64,000 nucleotides of DNA from Thermoplasmata archaeon (lineage in GTDB: Archaea > Thermoplasmatota > Thermoplasmata > Thermoplasmatales > Thermoplasmataceae). The stretch lies in contig JAJZZX010000002.1 in assembly GCA_021797355.1 (NCBI GenBank), forward strand, positions 1 to 64,000, given 5' to 3'. The stretch's first letter is position 1. Each line of letters begins with the position of its first letter. Shown here piece by piece: positions 36,409 to 44,860 of the stretch. The translations under genes and the position numbers were made by a program. The notes under the pieces are model-generated. The model ran no database searches, was not told where the DNA came from, and saw only the letters and a list, made by a program, of their open reading frames with translations.

Positions 36409-36418
36409 TATTTATATC
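36409..36418 (+). promoter_or_regulatory. TATA box of the peptide ABC importer operon, with short upstream ORF
   Basis: TATTTATATC about 80 bases before the binding-protein start predicts a leader of about 50 bases. The leader contains a 9-codon ORF (ATG at 36466, MKVRNREKD, TGA at 36493-36495) whose stop overlaps the TTG start of the binding protein in a TTGA arrangement. Translational coupling is possible. Confidence 0.45.
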
Positions 36419-36491
36419 ATTATTCTCATATGCATACTATTCTCAAGGGTGATATGCTATATTAAATGAAGGTAAGGAACCGGGAAAAAGA

Positions 36492-39400
36492 TTGAATGTA
36501 AAACTTGTGGCAATAATGGCCATAGTTGTGGTTTTCGCAATGGTTGGATTGGCAGTCGCTGACTCAAACGCTGTTGGCGCAGTTCCAGCCGTTCAGAGCT
36601 CTATGGGATCATCAGTGGTAAGCGGAGCATCATCCGCCACTCCATGGACGTATCCAACCAGCACTATGCAGGAGCCGGGATACACAAATGGTACTTATAT
36701 AATGGCAGCAACGAACAACGTTGAGCACCTCAATGTGTATCTTGCTACAGATGTGTACAGTTTTTACCTGCTTGATGAGATTTATGATTCAGCTACAAAT
36801 CTCCTGCCTAATGAAACAATCAGCCCGTGGCTGGCAACGAGCTGGTATGAAACTCCAGTCACATCCTCAAACGTAGGCAGTTTTCTGGGCATGGTAAATT
36901 CTACTACGGCCAAGACCTATGATCCATTAAACGGCAAACTTATGCCTGTCAGCTATGTCTATACAGTTAACATAAGACCAGGAGTTCAGTGGACAGACTG
37001 GACTTCTGCAAATGCCGGATCAACATACACATACAGCAATGTCACCACATTCAACGGACCAAACGGAAATCCTCATACCATAAAGTACAGATTTAGCCCA
37101 ATGACAATGAAGACATATTATGTTCAGGCAGCAGATTTCATACTCTCGTGGAAGATTTTGCAGTCTTCTCAAGACTATAGCGGTTCATTCGCAAATATAG
37201 TAAATGTCGTTCCAGTGAATAATACTACAGTTGATTTTTACCTGTCAAGCCAGTCTGCTACCTTTGTAACTTACACTCTGGAGACACCCATACTTCCATA
37301 CCATATATGGGTGAATCATGACTACTCCACGGTTCCTGGGGTCTGGAACTACACAGCGACACCCCCCAATCCAACCGGAGGATATAACAACTGGAATGTA
37401 AGTTACAATCCTGCTACGGGATATGCTCCCCAGCTAGTAGGCACTGGCCCATTCATGATGAACGGTGGATATGGAATGCCAAAGGGTCAGTGGATCTTTG
37501 ACCAGTACTGGAAGCTGTATGTTAATCCGCACTATTTCGTTCAGTATACCAAGTCTCTGAGACAGTGGACGCCTAAATTCTTTGAGCTTTATGTTCCAGA
37601 ATATCTTTCACTGTCTGCAGCTGTCATAGCACTGTCTCTCAATCAGGTATACCAGATTGAAGGCGGAGTTACTCCAACATTCATTCCGACCATAGCCACA
37701 ATTCCTCACACCTACATATACAAGAAACCAACCACTGGATACGGATACATACAGCTTAACTCCTTTGGACCGAGATCGGAAGCAAACGCATCTGCTGGTC
37801 TGTATCCTGGCATGAGTGGGCCGTTTACACCAGCAAAAATTGCTCCTCCACTGAACATAACCTCAGTCAGGCAAGCTCTCAATTACGCAGTTAATAAGGT
37901 CTACCTAAACTCAGTGGTGGACGAGGGTTATGGAATTCCTGGCACATCTGTTGTTCCTGATTCTGACAGCGTATGGCAGAACCACAGCCTTCCGGCATAT
38001 TCGTATAATCCCGCCAAAGCCATGCAGCTGCTCAATGATACTCCAGGAATGAAATATATCAATGGGGAGTATTACTACCATAGATCCCAATTCACCATGG
38101 ACATCCAGATAACATCTGCAGCCTCTAATCCTCTGGGTGTGGAGGGAGCCCTTCTTATACAGAAGTGGTGGGATTCCATAGGCGTCCACACAACTGTGAC
38201 ACAGGAGGCTTTCAGCACAATAGTGTCTAATCTTCTTGACTACGGATACAGCGCAATTGAACTTGGGATTTCTGGAATAGTTGGAGACCCAACGGGCGAT
38301 TTTGTAACATTCTACACTCCAGCTGGATATGGCACCGGGTTCTATCTCGGTCCCTTTACCCCCATGAACGGAACAACATTCCCTGGTCTTACAACAACGC
38401 ACAATGGTACTTACTATGACAACCTGATGACACAGTTGTACAATACAATGAATACAAATACAACCCTATCTGTGAGGATAGCAGCTGGAAACGAGATACA
38501 GGGAATAGCTGCCTACGAATCAACAATGATAAATGTGGGTTACGGAATTGACCTGTTCCCAATTGACAACTCCACATTCGTAAATACCACACATGACACC
38601 CTGAGCCAGACCGGCTTTGAATACTGGAACTTCATGTCCGTTCACCTGAGAAAGGCTGTTACAGTAACTCCACCTTCAAAAACGCCAGAACAGCTCCAGG
38701 TTGGTGTCATAAGCCCCAAGCAGGTATACACAAATGGCGAGTATGGAAACATAACTGTACAGGTTAGGAACCAGTATGGTGCACCCGTTTCTGGTGCCAA
38801 TGTTACATTGGGCGTTAACCCGTCAGGAGCCCTTCTTAATATAACAAGCCTAAATGGTGTCACAAACTCTGCCGGTATTTACACACTTGAGTTCAGGGTT
38901 CTGGAAAACCAGCCGCTCGTTTATACTTCCGACTACCTTGGGGAAATTAACATATCGGCCGCAGCATCCATGTCGCTGGCTCCAGCAGGTACCGTGGTGC
39001 CGGGGCTTGGCTATACATTCATAGATGTCCAGCCTGAGCCTGTGGCCTACAAAGTACTGAAGATGCCTGCACTCAATTCAACAAATAAATGGCAGCCGAT
39101 GCAGATAGAGGTGTATAATCCACTTAATGGAAAGGCTATTTCCGGATACAGCCTGACGCTGCAGGCAGCAGCTGGTCTTCTGAATATGACTAACGCATCA
39201 TACAGTCCAGCTTCCGTTTCCATGATATCGGGAAATCCTCTGAACCAGCTATACACACCTATAAACTATGGTTACATGACCTCCAACAAGACCTCAACTC
39301 GTAACGCTCCTGAGGCAGTTGCTGTGACTCCTAACGGAACATTCGCAGTTGTGGCGAATAATGCAACTGACACTGTACAGCTAATGAACCTCACGGACAT

Positions 39401-41480
39401 GAAACTAGGCAAAACTTTCGCAGTTGGCACCGGGCCTGATTCAGTGGCAGTGGCACAAATGACCTCAAATAAAACGTCTGTATGGGCGTTCGTAGCCAAT
39501 TATGGGTCTGAAAATGTAACCGCTGTGAACCTGACATCCGGCAAAACATTAAACTTTGCGGTTGGAGTGCATCCTACTGATGTTTACCTGATGATGAACG
39601 GCGTAAACGATAGCTTCGCTTTCGTGACAAACGGTGGATCAGGTAACCTTACGGTTATCAACCTCACCACATACGTTAATGCATCGTTGTCTAGTGGTAA
39701 AAACATAAACGTCAAGGTAGGTTCAGATCCTGTGTCGTTCACGCTTTACGGCAATTATGCACTGGTATCTAACTATGTAAGTGACAACATAACAGTGCTT
39801 AATCTGACGAGACTGTCATCAAATACCATAAAGTCTAATGGCTACATCTCACTTGGCTCACAAAAAGGTCCATATGGCATGCAGCTCGTAGGTTCAGACC
39901 TATATGTTGCAGATTCAGGCACAAGCAATGTATCTGTACTGCAGCTGGTCAATCTGTCACATAACAACTCACTTGCGGCATCGGGATACGTCAACTACAG
40001 CTGGTACACCAATATATCCGTGGGTAAGGACCCCACACAGCTTTCCCTTGCAGGATCAGGTGCATTCCTTCTTGTCTCTGATACGGGAAGCAGCATGCTT
40101 TCTGCAATAGACATGGCAGATATAAGTTCATATTACACCTATTACACCATGAATACGGTTGTCGCCAACATCAGCACTGCAGCCAGCCCAATGGGCATGT
40201 TCTCCCTCTCGGGAACAACACTTGTGGCGGATCACTCCGGCTATGTTAGCATAGTAAATGGAACAGGGTCCGTCATATATCAGAACTACAGCCTCTGGCA
40301 AGTAAGTGGAACCACAGCTTCAAATGGAACATTGACTGTTAACCTGAAGTTCGACCCGGCGATGCTGAGGACAGACACTGCACTTATGGGCAATGATCTG
40401 GAAAGCTATGTGTTCCTGGGCAACTATGCGGCTGGCGCTCCTGTATCAGGCGCTGCCCCGTACATGACTCTGGGCCAGATAACATCGGCTACAAACCCCA
40501 ACGGATTTGGCACATTGCAGCCGGTTGAGCTCCCAATGCAGGTATCAGTTGGGACAGCACCGTATACAATCGAGATGACAGTTTATAAGAACTTCATATC
40601 GTCACCGGATGGAACCGCACAGGTTAATGTGACAGTCCTGAATGCCACTGGGTCTCCAGTACCCAATTTCCAGCTGGATCTGGTGAGTCAGAACGCACTT
40701 GGTGCAAACAGAGGCTATTTCAGCGGTAACGGTCCCGTGATACAGGTCACTGATCCGAACTCGCTGTTTGGAAGTCTGGAATTGCCTGGCATACAGCTGA
40801 CTACGAATATGTTTGGACAGGCTACGGCCACTTTCAATGCAGGTCTCTACACTGTTGATACAAGCAATGGGAACTTCATAGGATACAGTCCAATGTCGTT
40901 CACTGATCCATACCTGCAGCCAGCTGACGACTTTGAGATAAGTGCTGTAGGCGTAACAGGAATGGCAGTTACACAGCTTTCATTGAATTCATCCCAGGCC
41001 GTTAACAATGTAGCCCCGTCTCCAATGGCTGCAGCATATTTCCAGAGTGTGCCTTCAGTTGATGGCACTGTGGTTCTGTCCAGTGGATCATCATATACAG
41101 TGTACGTCAATTCGACATACAACAGTCCTGCCGGTACATCAGCAGCAAATGTGCCGTTCACCATATCAGCTACCTATGGTACCCTCTCGACAACTTCAAA
41201 CACAACGAATTCAAATGGCACCTATAAACTGACATACACGGCCCCAACGGTTTCAACGGTAACTGAGGTGACAATAACTGTGTCTGCAGGTGGTGTGACT
41301 TATGTGGAACACGTCTATATTACCCCGTCAGTGCCAGCACCTAACAATACTCTGTACTACGCACTCATAGGAGTGTTCGCAGCTCTGTTCGTGGTGTTTG
41401 CGGCCCTATATGCCATGGGAAGAAGAAAGGTGTTGCCGCCGCCACCAGGAGGAAATGAACCACCAAAAACAGGAAACTGA
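36492..41480 (+). CDS. Very large peptide-binding protein of an ABC importer (SBP_bac_5) with propeller and Ig-like domains
   Basis: A 1662-residue surface protein. A signal peptide (NVKLVAIMAIVVVFAMVGLA) is followed by a family 5 solute-binding domain at about 50-720, with segments such as NYAVNKVYLNSVV and YNPAKAMQLLNDTPG typical of DppA/OppA. An Ig-like domain covers about 740-830 (GNITVQVRNQYGAPVSGANVTL) and a YVTN-like beta-propeller about 930-1260, with repeated units like PEAVAVTPNGTFAVVANN. Further Ig-like domains and a C-terminal membrane helix (YYALIGVFAALFVVFAALYA) end in a Pro-rich tail. It is thus anchored in the membrane. The start is TTG; the next ATG would lose the charged n-region. 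Permeases and ATPase follow in order. Confidence 0.88.
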   Translation: MNVKLVAIMAIVVVFAMVGLAVADSNAVGAVPAVQSSMGSSVVSGASSATPWTYPTSTMQEPGYTNGTYIMAATNNVEHLNVYLATDVYSFYLLDEIYDSATNLLPNETISPWLATSWYETPVTSSNVGSFLGMVNSTTAKTYDPLNGKLMPVSYVYTVNIRPGVQWTDWTSANAGSTYTYSNVTTFNGPNGNPHTIKYRFSPMTMKTYYVQAADFILSWKILQSSQDYSGSFANIVNVVPVNNTTVDFYLSSQSATFVTYTLETPILPYHIWVNHDYSTVPGVWNYTATPPNPTGGYNNWNVSYNPATGYAPQLVGTGPFMMNGGYGMPKGQWIFDQYWKLYVNPHYFVQYTKSLRQWTPKFFELYVPEYLSLSAAVIALSLNQVYQIEGGVTPTFIPTIATIPHTYIYKKPTTGYGYIQLNSFGPRSEANASAGLYPGMSGPFTPAKIAPPLNITSVRQALNYAVNKVYLNSVVDEGYGIPGTSVVPDSDSVWQNHSLPAYSYNPAKAMQLLNDTPGMKYINGEYYYHRSQFTMDIQITSAASNPLGVEGALLIQKWWDSIGVHTTVTQEAFSTIVSNLLDYGYSAIELGISGIVGDPTGDFVTFYTPAGYGTGFYLGPFTPMNGTTFPGLTTTHNGTYYDNLMTQLYNTMNTNTTLSVRIAAGNEIQGIAAYESTMINVGYGIDLFPIDNSTFVNTTHDTLSQTGFEYWNFMSVHLRKAVTVTPPSKTPEQLQVGVISPKQVYTNGEYGNITVQVRNQYGAPVSGANVTLGVNPSGALLNITSLNGVTNSAGIYTLEFRVLENQPLVYTSDYLGEINISAAASMSLAPAGTVVPGLGYTFIDVQPEPVAYKVLKMPALNSTNKWQPMQIEVYNPLNGKAISGYSLTLQAAAGLLNMTNASYSPASVSMISGNPLNQLYTPINYGYMTSNKTSTRNAPEAVAVTPNGTFAVVANNATDTVQLMNLTDMKLGKTFAVGTGPDSVAVAQMTSNKTSVWAFVANYGSENVTAVNLTSGKTLNFAVGVHPTDVYLMMNGVNDSFAFVTNGGSGNLTVINLTTYVNASLSSGKNINVKVGSDPVSFTLYGNYALVSNYVSDNITVLNLTRLSSNTIKSNGYISLGSQKGPYGMQLVGSDLYVADSGTSNVSVLQLVNLSHNNSLAASGYVNYSWYTNISVGKDPTQLSLAGSGAFLLVSDTGSSMLSAIDMADISSYYTYYTMNTVVANISTAASPMGMFSLSGTTLVADHSGYVSIVNGTGSVIYQNYSLWQVSGTTASNGTLTVNLKFDPAMLRTDTALMGNDLESYVFLGNYAAGAPVSGAAPYMTLGQITSATNPNGFGTLQPVELPMQVSVGTAPYTIEMTVYKNFISSPDGTAQVNVTVLNATGSPVPNFQLDLVSQNALGANRGYFSGNGPVIQVTDPNSLFGSLELPGIQLTTNMFGQATATFNAGLYTVDTSNGNFIGYSPMSFTDPYLQPADDFEISAVGVTGMAVTQLSLNSSQAVNNVAPSPMAAAYFQSVPSVDGTVVLSSGSSYTVYVNSTYNSPAGTSAANVPFTISATYGTLSTTSNTTNSNGTYKLTYTAPTVSTVTEVTITVSAGGVTYVEHVYITPSVPAPNNTLYYALIGVFAALFVVFAALYAMGRRKVLPPPPGGNEPPKTGN

Positions 41481-41501
41481 AATTTTTAAAAACCAACAAT
41501 T

Positions 41502-41511
41502 ATTTTTTTTA
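41502..41511 (+). terminator. T-run after the binding-protein gene
   Basis: Eight or more T residues about 20 bases after the stop codon, before a new TATA box. It would let the binding protein be expressed above the permeases. Confidence 0.45.
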
Positions 41512-41582
41512 TCCTACATTGTGGTAATATAATATTTTCCAACCTATATTTGTTAAGCAGGTAATCTAAAATCTGAGTTATC

Positions 41583-41591
41583 ATTATATAC
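41583..41591 (+). promoter_or_regulatory. TATA box of the permease genes
   Basis: ATTATATAC centred about 27 bases before the permease ATG, giving a leaderless second transcript within the importer cluster. Confidence 0.55.
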
Positions 41592-41614
41592 AATATTTTC
41601 TTATAGGGAAAGGC

Positions 41615-42592
41615 ATGAATCCTTATCTCATTGCAAGGAAGATAGTGCAGGATGTCATTTTAGTTGTTCTGATGGCGGTTGTCATCTTTGTCGTGTACAG
41701 GCTAATGCCTGGAAATCCTGCACAGCTTCTCTTATTCGGTGCAAAGAAAGCTGGCCTTTCCTCTGGTAAACTGCAGGCCGTTGAGGCACAACTGGGGCTC
41801 GCAGGAGGGAAATGGAACTTCGCCAACTTTCTGATATACATGAGGGACATGTTCACCTTTCATTTCGGATTTGATTATTTCGAAGGTCTTTCAGTATGGG
41901 ACATTATTAAGCAGGCTCTACCATACACCCTTCTGCTTTTTGGAACTGCCGCCGTTGTATCCTTCCTGATTGGCATACCGCTTGGTATAATCACAACATG
42001 GTTCAGGGGTACCAAAAAAGAAAGTGCTCTGGTATCAACATCAAACATACTGAACGCCATACCGTTCTTTGTTCTTGCAATAGTTCTGATCATATACCTT
42101 ACAGCAAAGTACCCTGTTTTTCCCGTCAGAGCTGATTTTCCCATAGGCTGGATAGGTCAACCTTCGCACTGGGGTGGCGTCCTGTATTATATGTTTTTGC
42201 CAACTGCAGCACTTGTAATAATAGAAGCTGCAGGGCATCTGCTTACTACTAGGGCAGCAATGGTCGGTACCCTTGGCGAGGATTTCATAACAACTGCCCG
42301 TGCAAAAGGGGTCAGTGAAGGCAACATAATGTTTCACCATGCCGCAAGAAATGCAATGATACCCATAAGCACTAGAATGGCACTGGAATTTGCGCTATTG
42401 ATGAGTGGTGCAGTCATAGTTGAAATCATATTCTCATGGCCAGGAATGGGGCACCTTTTGTATGAAGCTACCCTTGAACTTGATTACCCACTGGCTGAGG
42501 GAGCTCTTTTTGTAATCTCGCTTGTCACGATCATAACTTACTCCTTCGTGGACTTCATCCATGCATGGCTGGACCCAAGGATTAAACTGTAG
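41615..42592 (+). CDS. Peptide ABC transporter permease, DppB/OppB family
   Basis: A 325-residue inner-membrane permease with six hydrophobic segments. The N-terminus has VYRLMPGNPAQLL, the usual DppB hallmark after TM1. The EAA loop that docks on the ATPase is TARAKGVSEGNIMFHHAARNA at about 228-248. The C-terminus FIHAWLDPRIKL is typical. It pairs with the DppC-type permease that starts eight bases downstream, preceded by AGGTGA. Confidence 0.94.
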   Translation: MNPYLIARKIVQDVILVVLMAVVIFVVYRLMPGNPAQLLLFGAKKAGLSSGKLQAVEAQLGLAGGKWNFANFLIYMRDMFTFHFGFDYFEGLSVWDIIKQALPYTLLLFGTAAVVSFLIGIPLGIITTWFRGTKKESALVSTSNILNAIPFFVLAIVLIIYLTAKYPVFPVRADFPIGWIGQPSHWGGVLYYMFLPTAALVIIEAAGHLLTTRAAMVGTLGEDFITTARAKGVSEGNIMFHHAARNAMIPISTRMALEFALLMSGAVIVEIIFSWPGMGHLLYEATLELDYPLAEGALFVISLVTIITYSFVDFIHAWLDPRIKL

Positions 42593-42600
42593 GTGAACAG

Positions 42601-44859
42601 ATGGTTGCAGAAAACAGGAAAACTGGAGATCTTAGGGAACTGAGAAAAAAGAGGATTCAATTCAGGATATATCAGTTCAGGAAACAGTGGAGCATATTTT
42701 ACAGATCCGGCTATGGAAAAATAGGATTCTATATAATCGTGATCTTTGCTATCATAGCTCTCTTGTCCCCCGTACTTGAAGTTCACCATGATGCCCTCTC
42801 ATACGTTGCTCCATCCATCGATACAACCGCGCCAACCATATTAACGCACTCTAATGTGGGAAATCTAGCCATTAACAAAGACATGTCATCATCTGTTGCC
42901 GCTTCAACCACAGATGATGTTGGCTCCAACATGGTTTACACCGTTACATCTTCAGGCGCTGTCTACGGCATCTCTCTTGGTTCGGCAAGGTCGATCCCCC
43001 TTAACCATAGGGTCAACCTTTTCAATATTACTGTGCCGCCCGGGCAGTCTGTGCTGGGCATAAGGGTATTTCCGCTTGAGGGCATATCTTTTTCCGGGCA
43101 GATTCAAATGACCAATTACGTCATGGTTGCAACATCGGGTGGCTTAATAACTGTGGCAGGACTCAGCTGGACTGGCGGATCTTCCGGTGTTGGCAGTCTT
43201 GTTGCATCCCAGCCACAGACATATGATACTGGTCTTAGCCTGGCAAGTTTGCCTATATCGAGCTCTTTTCCCGTTGACACATCAGTTATTCCCAGTATTC
43301 CTTACCAAAATTCTGAGCTTTCGGGAATACCGGGTGATTATGGAAGCATATTTGCGCTTGGATATAACACAACAGGAACATATCTGGTAAAACTTTCAGA
43401 CGAGCCTCTTGCTCTCCTGTGGTCTGAGAAGTTAACGAACTCTTCAGCAATAAACTCTGTTTCATATCTGGGATCCTATTATCAGGATCAAAGCGCAATA
43501 CACCAATCCCTGATAATTACGGCTGGAAATACAATTCAGGAGTACTATGCATCCAACGGGACTTTAGCCTGGTCAAAGACTATGCCATACACCTTTACTG
43601 GTCAGTACACTATACCCTCTGCCTATCAGTCTTCATTTAGTTCCTACAATTCCATCTTTGAAGTGATGAGCGACGGATCAGCGTATTATGTTTATGGATT
43701 TTACCAAGCGAATGGAACAGATTTTGAAGTCTTCAACAGCCCAAATATGATAACGACAATCTCAGCTTCACAGGGTGGTAGTGGCCTGCCATCATCACTA
43801 CTTGTCATAAGTAATTACACTGGGTATGTTATCAGTGCACCAGGAGTTATAGCAGGCACAGTAACCCTCAGCAGTTCATATGGCGATTATAAATCTGCAC
43901 CTGTTTTCATACCCAGTCTGGGGACGTATATAATAACCTCACAGAAAGGAATGATATATTCCCTTTCAGCATCATTGGGAAAAAATCCATTCACATGGGC
44001 TACATATTACAATCCAGGCAGCAATGGCAATATTTCAGCTCCCGTGCTTCTTCTGGATGCCTCCAGTGGGGAGGAAGCAATATCTTTTGCAGCATCCAAC
44101 GGCAACGTTATGGTATATTCTGCAAATGGGGTGACCAGGAATCCAATGCCTCCTGAACTTCACACACCATCCGGCACAATGCTCCTCCTTGGCACAAACA
44201 CCGAGGGTAACGACGTGTGGAGCCAGTTCATCGCAAGCTTCCCGCCAGATTGGATAGTCGGGATCAGTGTTGGTCTCATTGGAATAGCAATAGCACTTGT
44301 TCTTGGAATGATAATAGGTTATTACAGAGGTTTCGTGTCAGTAGCTCTGGATACAGTGACGCTTGTCATATACCTTATTCCCGGTTTGGCGCTCCTTATA
44401 GCACTGACATCGGTTCTTAGCCCCTCATTTTTCAACATAATATGGATACTTAGTTTTCTAAGCTGGCCTTTCACAACATTCACAATCCTTGGGATAATCA
44501 GAAGTATCAAACAGAGGGCTTTTGTTGAAGCTGCAAAGGTCTCAGGAGCCGGAACAATGCAGATACTCAGAAGGCACATGCTCCCAAACATAACTCCTTT
44601 GCTAATCTACCTCACCGCACTCAATGTTAGCGGAGCTGTAGGAGGAATTGCGACTCTGCAGTTCCTTGGGGTTGCTCCCCTGACAATTCTTACATGGGGG
44701 GCTATGCTGAATCCCCTGGAAAATAACTTCTATCTGGCAGCTTCTGCCCCGTGGTGGGTTATTCCGCCAACAGTTGCCCTGACCCTTTTCATAATGGCAT
44801 TCATATTCCTCTCCAGAGGCGTGGACGAGGTCGTCAACCCAAGAATCAGGAGAAGATAA
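42601..44859 (+). CDS. Peptide ABC transporter permease, DppC/OppC family, with large ectodomain insertion
   Basis: A 752-residue protein where DppC proteins are usually about 280-320. TM1 (GFYIIVIFAIIALLSPVL) is at about 41-58; the remaining membrane segments begin only near 545 (IVGISVGLIGIAIALVLG). The EAA loop EAAKVSGAGTMQILRRHMLPN follows, and the end is SRGVDEVVNPRIRRR. The roughly 480 residues between are extracytoplasmic and Ser/Gly/Tyr-rich. They include strand-turn units such as MVYTVTSSGAVYGISLG and ISFAASNGNVMVYSANG, resembling PQQ-type propeller blades. Normal DppC proteins have only a short loop there. The insertion may receive peptides from the giant binding protein. Confidence 0.92.
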   Translation: MVAENRKTGDLRELRKKRIQFRIYQFRKQWSIFYRSGYGKIGFYIIVIFAIIALLSPVLEVHHDALSYVAPSIDTTAPTILTHSNVGNLAINKDMSSSVAASTTDDVGSNMVYTVTSSGAVYGISLGSARSIPLNHRVNLFNITVPPGQSVLGIRVFPLEGISFSGQIQMTNYVMVATSGGLITVAGLSWTGGSSGVGSLVASQPQTYDTGLSLASLPISSSFPVDTSVIPSIPYQNSELSGIPGDYGSIFALGYNTTGTYLVKLSDEPLALLWSEKLTNSSAINSVSYLGSYYQDQSAIHQSLIITAGNTIQEYYASNGTLAWSKTMPYTFTGQYTIPSAYQSSFSSYNSIFEVMSDGSAYYVYGFYQANGTDFEVFNSPNMITTISASQGGSGLPSSLLVISNYTGYVISAPGVIAGTVTLSSSYGDYKSAPVFIPSLGTYIITSQKGMIYSLSASLGKNPFTWATYYNPGSNGNISAPVLLLDASSGEEAISFAASNGNVMVYSANGVTRNPMPPELHTPSGTMLLLGTNTEGNDVWSQFIASFPPDWIVGISVGLIGIAIALVLGMIIGYYRGFVSVALDTVTLVIYLIPGLALLIALTSVLSPSFFNIIWILSFLSWPFTTFTILGIIRSIKQRAFVEAAKVSGAGTMQILRRHMLPNITPLLIYLTALNVSGAVGGIATLQFLGVAPLTILTWGAMLNPLENNFYLAASAPWWVIPPTVALTLFIMAFIFLSRGVDEVVNPRIRRR

Positions 44860-44860
44860 G

